A stretch of DNA of 64,000 nucleotides from Calonectria ilicicola (lineage: Eukaryota > Ascomycota > Sordariomycetes > Hypocreales > Nectriaceae). The stretch is taken from contig CP085830.1 of assembly GCA_020809705.1 (NCBI GenBank), forward strand, positions 4,588,001-4,652,000, in the 5' to 3' direction. This document shows, in pieces, positions 1 to 12,338 of the stretch (within the stretch, counting starts at the first letter, position 1; each line of letters begins with the position of its first letter). Made by a program: the position numbers and the translations under genes. Below the pieces are notes generated by a model. That model saw nothing but the letters and a program-made list of their open reading frames with translations, did no database searches and was not told the DNA's origin.

Positions 1-17
1 ATAGCTGTACAGGCTAA

Positions 18-698
18 CTAGTTATAGGGAACATTCAATGTCGCTATGATGAGGACAGTAACAACATCAGAGGCCTTGGGAAAATCTTGAGAGATCGCAT
101 TCGCGGAAACAACTTTATGCCGTACTTTTACCTCCAAGAAAATTACGGTCTCCCAGAACAGAGGGACCATCAGGTGCCAATTAGGCTTGACACCATCAAC
201 GATATATACGACAGGGGCAATTTCCGGCTTCCCACGAGTCTCCATATCGAAAGCGTTCGTCGATCATGTATGACAAATCTTTCTCTGTGCCTCCAACCAG
301 AAAAGTACAATTATGACTGCGACTATGGTCCCTGGCTCTCAATTAGTGGCTTTCCTAGGGAGCTTGGCGCACACGATTCTCTATTGTCTCCTGATCTAAA
401 AGATGAAGAAGAGAGCGACCCTGAAGAAAACCCACAAGAATTGCCCTGCAGCCCCGTTCAGTCGGATTCCACAGTGGCAATCTCGGAGCTGGAGGCAAAA
501 GCTCCAGTCTCAAAAAAGAGTTTATTCAATTTAAGGGCGAAGGCTAACCAGAATAACAAACTAAAATGGAAAACGTCCCATTTTGGCACCAAGGCCAAGA
601 GCCCAGATTCGTCATCGGACCGAACGGCAAGCTCGGAGACAAGTTCTGTCGATCTACGGGGGTTATCCCCAAGCTCAAAGTCACCAAATAGTACTTGA
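18..698 (+). CDS. 3' exon of an unrecognised gene (partial)
   Basis: I do not recognise the family. The open frame runs from a stop at 15-17 to TGA at 696-698 and would give about 225 residues. A branch-like 'ggctaac' followed by 'tag' at 11-20 could be an intron end, so this may be the last exon of a gene that begins left of the window. The first ATG is at 117, inside the frame. The N-terminal part (to about residue 120) looks folded, with aromatic and hydrophobic residues. The C-terminal part is acidic, then Ser/Lys-rich and low in complexity (runs such as DEEESDPEENP and DSSSDRTASSETSS), typical of a disordered tail. No catalytic motif is visible. It could also be a chance open frame, although its amino-acid make-up argues mildly for coding. 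Confidence 0.35.
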   Translation, partial: LVIGNIQCRYDEDSNNIRGLGKILRDRIRGNNFMPYFYLQENYGLPEQRDHQVPIRLDTINDIYDRGNFRLPTSLHIESVRRSCMTNLSLCLQPEKYNYDCDYGPWLSISGFPRELGAHDSLLSPDLKDEEESDPEENPQELPCSPVQSDSTVAISELEAKAPVSKKSLFNLRAKANQNNKLKWKTSHFGTKAKSPDSSSDRTASSETSSVDLRGLSPSSKSPNST

Positions 699-1172
699 GA
701 CTACCTGACTGACTGCACTTCATTTTTGGTATAACAGAGCCGACTGCATTGTATAGGCGAGTTCAACTCAAGGCCGGGCTAAAGTGGCAAGAGCTAGGTT
801 CTGATAGAAGAAATACCGAATACCTTGTTTGTGATCTTCCACCCGACGTTACCAAGTACGGATTGATAGATAGCTATATGGCCTACCCGAGCAGTTCATT
901 TAGCTTTTTACATATACTACCACGATCAAGCCAAGTATCCGGAGTTGATTGGCGATTAAGAGGGTAATGCGAGCACACATTGAACATTGGGGCAGGAGGT
1001 TTGGCAAAACACCGATCTATTAATGCTAATAATCGCTCTCAAAACTGTATCTGAATTCTATACTTCATTACATCCCAAGTATCCCCCTTATAGAAAGTTC
1101 ATCCACGTTCCTTCAAGAGTCGCCGCTGTTGGGTTTTGCTGCTGAAATTATAGCCGCACACAGATAGACATC
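699..1172. other. Intergenic gap, no gene seen
   Basis: A 72-codon open frame at 749-967 (+) has no recognisable motif and is not called. The stretch probably holds the 3' untranslated regions of the two converging genes. Confidence 0.5.
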
Positions 1173-2345
1173 TTACTCGCAGCAGTCGCCAGTCCACTTC
1201 TTGCCGGCGGGGCAAGCGCAGGTCTTGGAGGTGGGGAAGTAGACCATGGTCTTCTTGGTGCAGACGCAGGCGTTGTAGCGGCCGTTGAAGGAAGCCTGGC
1301 TACCGCAGTCGTGGATGCACTTGCCGCTGTAGTCGCGAGTCATGCCGGAGGCGCACTTGGCAACGCAGGCACCCTTCATGAGCTCCTTGCCGGTAGGGCA
1401 GACGCACTTGCCGGAGTAGTCACGGGTCATGCCAGAGGCGCACTTGGAGACACAGCCACCCTTCATGAACTCCTTGCCGGAGGGGCAGACGCAGCATACA
1501 CCCTTGTTGTCGCGGGTGACACCGGAAGCGCACTTAGCAACGCACTTTCCCTTCATGAGTTCCTGGCCGGTAGGGCAGACACAGTTACCAGAGTAGTCGC
1601 GGGACATGCCAGAAGCACACTTGGCAACGCACTTGCCCTTCATGAGCTCCTTGCCAGTAGGACAGACACACTTGCCGTTGCTGTTGCGGGTCATACCAGC
1701 GGAGCACTTCTCGTAGCAACCACCCTTCATGAACTCTTTGCCAGACGAGCAGAGGCAGCAGACACCATTAGAATCGCGGGAAACACCAGTAGCGCACTTG
1801 GCAACACACTTGCCCTTCATGAGTTCCTTGCCGGTAGGGCAAACGCACTTGCCGGAGTAGTCGCGAGACATACCAGCAGAGCACTTCTCGTAGCAGCCAC
1901 CCTTCATGAACTCTTTGCCAGAGGGGCAAAGACAGCAAACACCCTTGTTATCGCGAGAGACACCGGAAGCGCACTTGGCAACACACTTGCCCTTCATGAG
2001 TTCCTTACCGGTAGGGCAAACGCACTTGCCGGAGTAGTCGCGAGACATACCGGAGGCACACTTGTCAACGCAGCCACCCTTCATGAACTCCTTGCCGGTA
2101 GGGCAAGCGCAGCACACGCCCTTGGAGTCGCGGACGGTCTCGCCAGTGCACTTGGCAACGCAAGCGCCGTTGTAGACCTCCTTGCCGGAGGGGCAGACGC
2201 AGGCAGTCTGTGCGCTGTTCATAACGTAGCCCTTGGAGGCGTCACAGCTGGGGACGCTGCCATAGTTGCGAGCCTCGACCTGAGTGCTGGCAGCAACAAA
2301 GCCAACCGCCATAAGGGCGTGGAGAGAAAAGTATTTGAAAAGCAT
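1173..2345 (-). CDS. Secreted cysteine-rich tandem-repeat protein
   Basis: Intronless, 390 residues. Residues 1-25 form a signal peptide (MLFKYFSLHALMAVGFVAAS, then cleavage near VEA-RN). The rest is about ten units of 28-35 residues, each with a core C-P-[TS]-G-K-E-[LF]-M-K-G-x-C-x-x-K-C followed by a linker such as SGMSRDYSGKC. Two unit types mostly alternate: one with ELMKGKCVAKC and one with EFMKGGCYEKC preceded by an extra Cys pair. The spacing recalls small disulfide-rich trypsin-inhibitor-like or keratin-associated repeats, but I cannot assign a family. No transmembrane segment or GPI tail is present, so it should be secreted or wall-associated. The DNA copies are very similar, which suggests recent expansion or gene conversion. 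The start is the only Met before the signal peptide, and a CT-rich leader lies just upstream (about 2346-2480). Confidence 0.85.
   Translation of the reverse strand: MLFKYFSLHALMAVGFVAASTQVEARNYGSVPSCDASKGYVMNSAQTACVCPSGKEVYNGACVAKCTGETVRDSKGVCCACPTGKEFMKGGCVDKCASGMSRDYSGKCVCPTGKELMKGKCVAKCASGVSRDNKGVCCLCPSGKEFMKGGCYEKCSAGMSRDYSGKCVCPTGKELMKGKCVAKCATGVSRDSNGVCCLCSSGKEFMKGGCYEKCSAGMTRNSNGKCVCPTGKELMKGKCVAKCASGMSRDYSGNCVCPTGQELMKGKCVAKCASGVTRDNKGVCCVCPSGKEFMKGGCVSKCASGMTRDYSGKCVCPTGKELMKGACVAKCASGMTRDYSGKCIHDCGSQASFNGRYNACVCTKKTMVYFPTSKTCACPAGKKWTGDCCE
1380..2200 (-). repeat. Tandem repeats of about 85-100 bp coding for Cys-rich units
   Basis: Near-identical blocks recur through the coding sequence, each holding 'cacttgcccttcatgagttc' or 'cacccttcatgaactc' on the + strand. 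They correspond to the ELMKGKC and EFMKGGC units and are prone to copy-number change. Confidence 0.8.
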
Positions 2346-4947
2346 GATGAAATCTCGAGGTTTGTGAGTCGTTGAATTTAACGAAAGGACGGGTTATTGA
2401 AGACCCAAAAGAGAGAAGTGAGGAGATGCCGTCGGGGCTGTGTGTGAGAGTGAGAGATAGTGATCTGAGGAAAGGGAAGAATAACGGCGGGATGATGAGA
2501 CCATGATATAGGAAAATCAAATGCTGGAGGCTTGGTTTGCTGGAGGATGCATGAGTCCTACGATAGCAGAAAGCGAGCTAACCGAAAGCCACGGTGGTCT
2601 AGGCCCTTTAGCTACAGGGGGAGGCTATTCGCGTGGCTGAGGTGTAAGCCGCTATTGAGAAACGCCACGGCCTTGGCTTAAAAGTTATACGAATTGGCGC
2701 TGAATCCGTTCAAAGACGCAAAGAAGCAGGCAAACAAACTAAAAAACGGCTGTAAAGGAGCAGGTGTGGTACAGCGGCAACAATACGAGGTCGATGAAAG
2801 CTGGAATACAGGTGGTTATTTTCCATACCTCTGTGTATAGTCGTCTACAACACTACATGACGGCTCGGGCAGAGGTATCACAAGGTGACAGGCCGCAGTG
2901 TCGATCTTGAGCTGTCATATTGATGCACGGTGCCCATAAACGCCCATTCGGCGGTCTGCCCTACATGCGGGCTCTCCAGCCCCGACAACCGACATCCGAG
3001 CTGAGGTGCCACAGCCATGGTAATGTCCACAGCGCCAGTTAGTCAGGGGAGAGCTGAGCGAGGGCCCGGCCGGCTGCTCGGCTGCGATTGGATATAATGA
3101 GAGGCGGGCTGTTTTGGTCGGTCTAGAGGTTTGCCCCTGACTCAACCAGGCTTGGCATGGCGCCAGGCTATTAAGCGCTATTGGTAGTGGTAAATTTAGT
3201 TAAATTTAAGAAACTTGTCGGGCCAATAGACCCCACCCCCGCATTGGTTGATGTATTGCCGGTTGTGATTCCGGCACCGTTCTCAACTTTATACTGCATC
3301 GCTGCCGGATACGCGCGCGCCATTCTCTCTGATGGGGAAATTGAGAGATATCAGGTGGGGGTCATTTAGACCCTTTAGGGGAAATTGATTTAAAATAGAA
3401 GAAGAAAAAAACAAGAAAGATAACAATGTTGAAGCGTTGGAAACGGACTGAAGTTGGTCCATGCATACCAATACACTCACCATCTTTATTCATGTACAGA
3501 GTAAAGACAGCACTCTAATGCGTGCTAATTTTTTGGGTCTGCTGTCGGGTGCCGCCTGTGGCGACATCTTGGCCAGTCCCATCAGCACCTACCACTCGCT
3601 AAGTATTTTGTCTTACAAATAAGATTGCATTGATGGATTTTGTTGGATTTACCAACCGCGCCATGGGGCGAAAAAGCACAGTCTTCGCTTATTACCCAAC
3701 AGCAGCTTATCTTTAACACAAAATTCTTATCTGAGAGATTAGTCCCTGACCACGTGCCGTTCTCCATCGCCACTTACTGGCGCTTGTGTGTTTTGGTGGA
3801 AGGAAAATTGAAAAAGAAAAAGACAACTACCCTATAGTCGAGAATTCCCTGATGAGACTTGAGATGAAGAAAATGAAGTGAGCGGTTCAGGCGATGTAAA
3901 ATAATACTAGAGAAAATATTAAATGATCCATTTTCTACATCATTTCCAAAATTGATTCATCACTTTGTGAAAGGCAGGCCGAAGAAGTAAGAGAAATGAA
4001 GCTGTTGTTGAGGAATGGGATTTCAACACTCGGAAACAAAAGATAATCGCTTTCAGGGCTTAGAGAGCATGACCTCTCTGGCTGCACTAGCTAGTCAGCC
4101 GAGACCATCCCGGTCAAAACCCTTAAAGCCACAGTCTCGGCTATTGTGAAACTTGAACAAGGCTGAATCCGAGCATCCGTGGCTGCACAGACATTATGCA
4201 ACTGCATAACATTGCATTATGCTGACAAACACTGAACCGAGATTGACTGGCACTGTGCGACACCGTTATCGGACGCGGTCAGGTTTACATAACTTTGCTG
4301 GCTTGAATACTGAATATTGTGACTTATGCTACGGTCGGCATTCTTCACAATAAAGATGGGCTATGCATAACGTTTAGATGCGATAAAAGGAGTTTTCACC
4401 CGCCCCAAAGCTCGAGTATTTGACCTGGTGTGTAGTTATCATGATCGGCTTCCTTGGTCATTGGCGCCATACCAGGGACTTTGTTTTATATTAATGCCTT
4501 CATCAATATCCCCGAGGAAAGGAAAACCCCAATTCCTTGCCATAGGTCGTTGAGTTTTGATATCCCAGTCTGGTTCATTAACTTACTTTGCACCCTAAAC
4601 CCCATGAAGATGTGATCGTCATCGCAAGTCGAGCAACGGAGTTGCTTCCAAAGTCAAACCACGTCAAGCTTTGGAGCCCTTTCGGCAGTACCCGAATGGA
4701 TGATGAATCATTTTTAAATCCAAGAGATGCTAAATTAATTAGTAGATCTGTGTTGGATCTTTGGGACGTGCTTTGGGTTTGAGCGACCGTGCAACCCGAG
4801 TGATTGACGATGGGATGAACCATGCGATGCGAAACCGAAAAATATTTCCTCTAAAGATTTTATTTAACCATTTGTATAATAAAAAAACAGACTAGCGCCT
4901 TGATTAAATGCTTTTTGCTCTCATGCCTTTGTAAGTATCCAAGTACT
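2346..4947. other. Long intergenic stretch, no gene supported
   Basis: Only scattered open frames under 85 codons are present, on both strands and without motifs. About 2346-2520 is the probable promoter and leader of the Cys-rich gene, with a CT-rich tract on the minus strand. I see no tRNA, no transposon protein and no clear repeat in the remainder. Confidence 0.5.
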
Positions 4948-6823
4948 TTACATCACCACCTTCCATGTGCTAAAGGATGAAATCACAAAGCTAAGGAACA
5001 TGTACAAAAATCGAGAGTCATCGCTTAGTTCGTATGCTGTCGCAAGCTTCCTCGTGATGGCACCTGCAGCAATGCCCATCCAGATGACAAAAAATCCCAT
5101 TTCACACCAGTCTTTACGAAGGGTGGATGATCGTGAAAGCGCGCTGGCTGATCGCATGCTGGTTCCCCATCCATCGGCAGTCATTGTAGCTAGACTCCAA
5201 AGATGAATGGCCGGGAGGGGAAAGTAATAAAAGAGAATACCGGGTGCCGCCCAGAGGTACATATTGAGACTCATTCTCTGGGGGTTTCGAGCGACATTGT
5301 AAAGTGTGCCGAGGATGAAACGGACCATGAGGTCGAACATGGACATGGCGATTATTGTTTTGCCAGTAAGGAAATAGAAAATGATGGAAAGACAGGCCAG
5401 TGTGGGACCAGTCTCACGTCTCGCAGTTGCATAAAAGATTAGAGGGTGGTTCATGAGATAGACTTTTGGTTGAAGGAGTGATTCGACATGAGTTGATCGA
5501 CCCCATCGCACTTGTTGCATGATCCATCTGCGCAAGGTCGTAGGGGTTTCGGTTGTGGTTAGAGTATCGGAGGTAAATACCACTCCCCAACCGCGGGTGA
5601 GAAGGCAGGTAGTGAGATGTCGGTCTTCATTAACAATCTATGCGTGCGTTAGCAAAATGCTGGGTAGAATTAGAGGTATGTATGGTTACTCACCATGCGC
5701 TTGCCCCAAATCGTCTGGAGATACCAAGGAATCAGAATTCCTGGCAAAGCAGCGACCCTAAAGAGAGTACTGGGACCGCTTTGACAATCGCTAGTTGCAG
5801 TCGCAGCGGGGGCAGATCTTGTCAGGTATAATTCTCCCCAATAGACGGTAGACGAGAGCTTGGTAACCACAGTCTCATCTTCATTTAGTACACATAGACC
5901 AGAGCTAGCTCCGCCAATTCTGTTATCGGTACAGATGGATGAGGCTGTTCGCTCAATTGAGTCAGGTAGAGGTAACGTATCAGAATCTGATGACCAGAGG
6001 AACTCAACGCCAATCATCTCTGCAATGACTACTGCAAAGATATAAGTCGTAAACATGATGCCTTTCTTGTTGATGTGTTTTTGCTGAAGACATAATCGGC
6101 GTATTCCATCGGGACCATCGAACTCAATCTTCTCCTTTTGGAGAATGGTGCGAGCAAGGTGAATGCAGTGACGTAAAGCAAGCTCGTGGCATTCCTTTTC
6201 ATTCACTTCCTGGCCATTTCGTGTTCTCTCGGCGATTATGTCCGCAACATATCGTTCTGCTACCATTCCAAGCGGTTCGGGGACATGAATAGATCTGGAC
6301 TGATGAGGGAAAACCTGGGATTGATTAACATGATGAACAATGAGTGCGATGAGTCTCGTATTACCTTGCCAAAGACACGAGCCATGTCTTGATCTTCCTC
6401 TTCGTCGCCATCAATACCGATCAACATGAAGACGACTTGCCTTGCTGATTTGTAGCTTTCTAAGGCTCGAGTGAAAAGAGCCGGGTCTTCCCTCCAGCCC
6501 ACCACGGCAGCTATGCAGTCCAACCGGGGGAGTGGAGCTTGAACCTCCAAGTCATGTTTTTCGGGCTCTGAGGAGCTAGTGCGATAGGATTGAGAGGCGA
6601 TGCGCATTCGCCTTCCTTCATTAATGAAGCGATTAAGCTCTGCCAGAGCAATCAGAACAATCAAGTCGAGAGTGGCAGGATAGAGACATCGAGATGATAT
6701 CACATAGTACAGTGGCATTGCCACTGTACATCCAAGGATGTTGAACAGTTTCTGGTTCCATGTGACTGGCCGGTCGTGCGCTAGGGCAACCGGCGGAGGG
6801 TTCCGTGGGTCGTACTTTTCCAT
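4948..6823 (-). CDS. Family 2 polysaccharide synthase (Cps1/hyaluronan-synthase-like)
   Basis: A processive membrane glycosyltransferase expected to polymerise a sugar from UDP-sugar at the plasma membrane. Three exons fit: 6823-6365, 6314-5694 and 5637-4948, giving 589 residues. Donors are GTAATA and GTGAGT; acceptors are CAG and TAG; all junctions are in phase. GT2 landmarks appear in order: AAVVGWREDP (nucleotide site), GIDGDEEED, FLWSSDSDT (the D-x-D metal site), NEDRHLT, and QQVRWGRS (the Q-x-x-R-W product-binding motif). Hydrophobic segments near the N-terminus (residues about 32-60) and several after QQVRW are as expected. The family includes Cryptococcus Cps1 and related fungal GT2 proteins needed for wall glycan or hyphal growth; the polymer cannot be named here. 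It diverges from the GT31 gene 2 kb away. Confidence 0.85.
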
Positions 6824-8788
6824 CCTTTCGGTGTTTGACGATAGCAGTTGAAGATTGATAACCACCCGCACTATTATACTAAAGAGCGACAGAGGTAATG
6901 AATGAATGAACCCACAGCCCCTGGATAAATAAATAAATAAAGGGAAGAAAACACAAGAAATGTCATTTTGACAGGTCAGGATAAGCTGTAGTGACAATAT
7001 GGGCATTGTCAGGGGACCCCCAAAAAAGAAATCACGGGTGTGACGGCAATCCAAGAACGGAATAAGTCTAGAACATGAATAATATGGGATCACCGACAGT
7101 TTGGTAACCCTTAACGGCTCTTGTAACAAGTGTTACGACGTAAGACAAGGTCATTAGACCCATTTGCCAGGTCTCTTTTGATCCTGCGTCTAGGACTATT
7201 CCCTGGATTCGTCCAGGTTGTCGACCAGATGCGGCACTGCCCACATGCCGACTACACAAATCCCGCATCCTGGTGAGATTACGAATCAACCAGTGGTGGA
7301 TAGCGAGCCTCAGCTATGGCCTATTTTGGGTCGCATATGCCGAAGCCGATTCACGTCGTGCACAGAAGAGTGGGCTGGGAGTCCACTGGTGGGATAAGGA
7401 ATCTTCCCCACCGGCGGTTCCTGCAGGACAGGGAGCATAATAATATGCACAACTGCAAGGCAAGGGGCATGTTTGAGGCGTGTCAGATCCCACCGTTTCA
7501 ACCGTCAAAAAATATCGTACCTAGGTTGGGTAATGCCAAGCTTGGCAACTTCAAAAAGGTTTAGAACTTGTGTTAAGCGACCTTCCAGTCCCAGGAGCAA
7601 AGGTTGCTTCGAGCTAGGCCCCCCCGACAGAGATAATGCTGACGGGATATTTCCTGGTTTTGCTATGTAATGGGAACGCGCGCCCTACAGGAGATAGACG
7701 AAAAACATGGCATGAGAGTGACACCGGTACTCGGAACCCTGAAGTGGAAACGATCTGCAACCGACATCCCAAGACCCATTTTCGTCGTGTTCCCGGCATT
7801 TAGATCCGTCCCAATATGGCTAATTGATGCACCAGGGATAATGGGGAAACGACCAACAGTCATCTTCATGTTTGTTGTCCTTTCTTGGAAGATTACCCGG
7901 CTGGTAAAACGCGGGAGCCAAGCTCTCAACCGTGCGCTCCCGCCAAGTCAGACGGATACAGCCAAGGAAGAAGGGCGATTTCCGCCAATCATGGCAAGGT
8001 TATCAGCTAGATAAATACACTTTCCAACCAGTTCGGCGATTAACTCGCACAATTCGGCAGGAGATCCGGAAAAATGAGGCGTCGATCAAAGTCCGGACAC
8101 AGACACAAGGCTAAGGACACGATGGGAGCCGTTGCATGTCGTCTCCCGGGAGTACGCGTTTTCTGTCACAGCAGAAAGTCAAATTTGAGGGGCTCGACTG
8201 GATGTAACAGTGCTGAAAACCGGCGAAACCGACCCGTTCAGGCCCTTGTGTTGAGGCGAAATGTTATATAGAGTTTGTCTAGCAGCTATCTTGGAAGAGG
8301 GATCCCGGTCTTGGTGATTAGCGAGATTGACCAAGCGCCCGGACCCGGCACATCCCGTCACACCACCCGGGACTGAACCTTGTCCTCTTGTACTTTTACA
8401 GGTGTTCTATCCCGGATCTGCCAATCAGGCACCAGGGACGCGAGCTTTTGCCTGGGCGGTCTGTTCGTTATGAACACGCAGACGTAATCTCGACATGACT
8501 ATCGTAAAAATAGAGTTTCGAACATCCTGGCCTGGATGAATCGCCCAATATCAGAACATACATCATGGTCAGAAAGAGTGGATTGGACGCCAAGCCGGCG
8601 AGCCGAGACAATGTATGAAGACGTTGTCCCCTGTTTGGGAGTTTTTGGAAGTTGGATGCGCCGACGTCTGAGAGTTTCGTCAGAAGCCGACTTGGCTATT
8701 TGGTTGGATTTGTAAACACACGCTCCTTTCCTATTTTCAGACCGCGCGCGCCTTTATTCTTCATGAATGTGTTGAGTATTAATCCAAC
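6824..8788. other. Divergent promoter region between GT2 and GT31, no gene seen
   Basis: Short open frames (the longest 114 codons at 7670-8014, +) lack motifs and fungal coding character. The stretch separates two divergently transcribed glycosyltransferases and presumably holds both promoters. Confidence 0.5.
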
Positions 8789-10281
8789 ATGTTCGTCTAC
8801 AAGAACAATCGGGGAGTCCCGGCCATCATTATAACAACATGTGTTGTACTCTTCTTCTACTTGCTGGCTGATGCCTTTTGCCGGGACCAACTTCCACGTC
8901 TGTCCGGATTCGGGAGCCATCCCGCCAAGACCGCAGAGGCGCCAACCAAAGTTCAATCAGCGGGAACAAGCAAATCGACGCCATCGTCCACAGCCCAGGA
9001 AGCCGATGGCTCCAATGGCCCCCTCACAAGAGACGATGTGCTGGTCGTCATGAAGACAGGCGGCACGACCATGTGGAATAGGCTGCTGATCTACCTGACC
9101 ACAACCTTCGCAGGCGAGGACACAACAAAGAAAAACTTCGTCATTTACTCGGATCACCCTTATCAGATCGGCAAGTTTGAAATCATTGATGTCCTTGCCA
9201 ATATGACAGATGAAGCCAAAGCTCAGCCGGACTTTGATGTTTACCGCCAGCTTTCACAGTACATGGACTATAACTACTACCTGGAACAGAGAGGTCTTGA
9301 AGGAGATGAGTATGGCCCAGCCGGGGGCTGGATCATCGACAAGTACAAATTCATTCCCATCATGCAACATGCTGGCTTGAATTACCCAAACGCAAAATGG
9401 TACATCTACATGGAAGATGACACGTACCTCTTTCTCCCAAATATTCTAAAATATTTGTCCAAGTTTAACTGGCGCAAGCCGCATTATCTTGGTGGATTTG
9501 CCGCCAAGTCAGATGTTACCTTTGCTCATGGTGGCTCAGGCTTTGTTCTTTCTCGTGGCGCATGGGAAGCTTCATTTGGTAAAAGCAGCGACATGACCGA
9601 GAAGTATTATCAATATGCTGCAGACCACTGTTGTGGAGACCAGATTCTTGGTGCTGCTCTTAAGGACCATGGGGTCAAGTTGGGAGAAAATGGTGGAGAT
9701 GAGCAGTTCACGTGGGGCTTCAATGGTGTTATCCATTGGAGCTATCCCTTCTTCAAGCACAACTGGTGCTGGCCACTGTACTCATGGCACAAGGTCCACA
9801 GTCGAGATGTCCAAGAGTATCACGACTTGGAAAATCGATGGGATTACCAGGTATGTTTTCGTCATGGCACCAATCATCTGCAATTTATGGCACTAACATG
9901 GAGTCACAGAAACCTCTTCTTTACCGAGACTTCTTCATTGAGCACATTCTCCCCAAAATCCAAGAACAAAAAGAATGGTGGGATAACATGTCAAAGGAAT
10001 TCGAGATCAGTTCTAGTAATAAGCATGAACCCCCCACCCCGAAGGGTGACTATGACTCGGCTCTTTGGAGCAAAGGGTGGGAATCCGTCAAGGCTTGCGA
10101 GGCAGCTTGTAAGGGCTGGGCAGATTGCCGTCAATGGGCATTTGTGGAGGACTTGTGTAAGATGGATAGTCAGCTTACATTTGGTCAAGGTTATGCTCCT
10201 CCTATGTCTCAACGAAAAACCGCTCTGAAGCATACCAGCGGCTGGCTTCATGAGAGATTGGACCTTTGGAAATGCACCTGA
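8789..10281 (+). CDS. Family 31 (fringe-like) glycosyltransferase with PAN-like C-terminus
   Basis: A type II membrane glycosyltransferase, probably of the Golgi. Two exons, 8789-9850 and 9910-10281, are separated by a 59-nt intron (GTATGT...CACAG) and give 477 residues. Residues about 10-29 are the signal anchor (IIITTCVVLFFYLLADAF), followed by a Ser/Thr/Ala-rich stem. The catalytic domain holds KWYIYMEDDTYLF, with the D-D-x metal site, then LGGFAA and GGSGFVLSRGAW, which match fungal GT31/DUF604 proteins. The C-terminal 60 residues carry a Cys pattern (ACEAACKGWADCRQWAFVEDLC) like the PAN/apple module that often follows this domain in fungi. Donor and acceptor sugars cannot be told from sequence. 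Its 3' end faces the sugar transporter. Confidence 0.85.
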
Positions 10282-10554
10282 GTTGCATTTGGCCCTGTAT
10301 ATAGGCGATATTACGTTATTTAATAGATACCATTTAATTTGAGAGAAATAACTCGAATGATAGTACATTCGGAGTTACACTGCCAAAGAAAATCAGTTCA
10401 AAAACCGGGTTCACGTTACAATGGGAAATTTGTCAAGGGTAAACAATTTCGTTTGTCATTAATTTAAGGCACGCTAATTTGCCGGAAAACTACGAAAATA
10501 GGATCTAAGAGCAACAAAAAAAAGGTCCTGAGCAACCAGCTCTAGTACCTTTGC

Positions 10555-12338
10555 TTAATTGTCCAATTTGGAATGCTCAACATGTTCTACATGCTCTTGT
10601 GTAGCCTTCATATCCATAATGTCATCATCTGTCCGGTGCTTGTGGAATTCTCTTGCCTTGACTCTCATCTCGAATCGATCCTCAATTTGAGCAAATGTCA
10701 AGCCCTTAGTCTCGGGGAACTCAAACCACACGATGACGATGGCGATCAAGGAGGTGGCAAAGAAAACCCATGCCGTTTTACCACCCAAGTTTCCTGCATC
10801 CGTATTGAACATGTATGGTACGACCACATTAAAGAGGGTACTGTAGAGGTAGTTGAAAAGGAAACCGATGGCCATGGTCTGTGATCGGAGTTTTACGGCG
10901 GATGATTCTCCTGCCAATGCCATGGCGGGACCGATGGCTGGGCCAATGCTGAGCCAAACTAGCTGAAGTGAAATGCCAACGCACCTATTATGAGTTAGTA
11001 AGTTCCCAAAAAATATAGGGAGATTAAAAATGTGTCGGTGGAAAATGGCGTGCCGGAATGTACTTACCAAAGAGCCGAGCTTGACTTTGAGGGGACAGAG
11101 CTGGCGATGCCCATGATGAAGAATAGGGTGCATGCGAATCCTGTGCCGCCCATGATCATTTTTCGTCGGCCGATCACCGTCATGGCCCAGAAAGTAAAAG
11201 CACTCGAAATGATGGCGAGTCCAATTCCCATCTCGACCAGCATCGCGTTATTAGATGCAGACATGCCAGCCACAATCATGAAGTATGGAGCGTTCGACAT
11301 GAAGGTTGCGCCGATCATCTGTGACAGACCGTCGGCGTAAAGCACAATGCGAGTTCTACGCCAATTGACACCTCTGAAGCACTCAATAAACGAGGATTTC
11401 TCCGCAATGTATGACTCGTGGTCGATGATGCTCTTGATGGAGTTTAATATTTCATCGGTCGGCTCGTTGGCGCTGTAAAGCCGCTTCAAGGCAGCAGAAG
11501 CAGCGTCCATTTTATCCTTTCGCACGAGATGATAAGGCGATTCCGGGATGAAAACTGCGAGAAGAAGCAGACCGGGCCAAACCCACTCGGCTGCAAAGAG
11601 TACCTTGTAACCACTTCGATCGGGAATGTCGATTCGCTTAAAGGCGACTGATGCCGCAACCATGTATCCGACATTCTACCATGTGTTAGCGTGATTGTGA
11701 AACCCTGAGGAGGAAGTAGTACCATGCTCATTGTGTAGGCGGACAAGGCGACACCTCGAATAGCAGTTGGAGTGATCTCAGAGACGTATGTTTGACCGGC
11801 GGTCAGGGCTAATGTAGCGTTAATATTTGGGGAGATCGCAATGATGCCGAGCTTTAGATTCGTACCTAGACCCAAGCCCAGAGCGTTGAGCATTTTGCCG
11901 CCCAAAAATTGTCCAGGACTTCCATTTGCTGTATAGACAACTGCTACACCAGCAGCAGAAATGACCGCAGCGATCAGAAAGCTTGCCTTTCGGCCAAGTC
12001 GATCTGAAATGAGACCAGAGCTATAGGCACCGAGACCAGTAGCGACCTGGGCCAGCGCGTTCCACAAAGACTGCCAGTATGCCGGGATAGCATATGTTCC
12101 ATCCACTAGGGTTCCGAAATCCTCGCTGAGAGGCGAGATTAGACGGCGCGGTTCAATTGATCCAGGGCGGAACTCACAGAACAGGATTCATGCTCAAGCA
12201 CAGAGAGAGCGTCAAATTGTCAAAGCCATACATGGCAGCGCCGATGTTGGCGAATGTGCAGAACAGGAGGATTTTGCGATGGTTCCAGAGAACCCGCAGA
12301 AATGCCAGTCCCGTCTCGGGATTGCCTTGGTCCGCCAT
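10555..12338 (-). CDS. MFS sugar transporter (hexose/maltose permease family)
   Basis: A proton-coupled sugar uptake protein of the plasma membrane. Four exons fit: 12338-12178, 12125-11723, 11675-11068 and 10984-10555, giving 533 residues. Motifs of the sugar porter family: SGLISDRLGRKAS (loop 2-3 signature), the PESPYHLVRKDKMDAA segment after helix 6, a loop 8-9 signature in the form VIGRRKMI, and FPETKGLTFAQIEDRF after helix 12. The start ATG precedes a short cytoplasmic N-terminus and helix 1 (ILLFCTFANIGAAMYGFDN). It is divergently transcribed from the GH78 rhamnosidase, so a rhamnose, rhamnoside or related disaccharide substrate is an inference from position only. Confidence 0.88.

Noticed and set aside
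1311..2375. 354-codon open frame on the + strand opposite the Cys-rich gene
   Set aside because: It is an antisense shadow of the repeats; its Ala/Leu-rich translation follows from the reversed codons and has no start context or family features.
7670..8014. 114-codon + strand open frame between the glycosyltransferases
   Set aside because: Competing frames on both strands and no family features.
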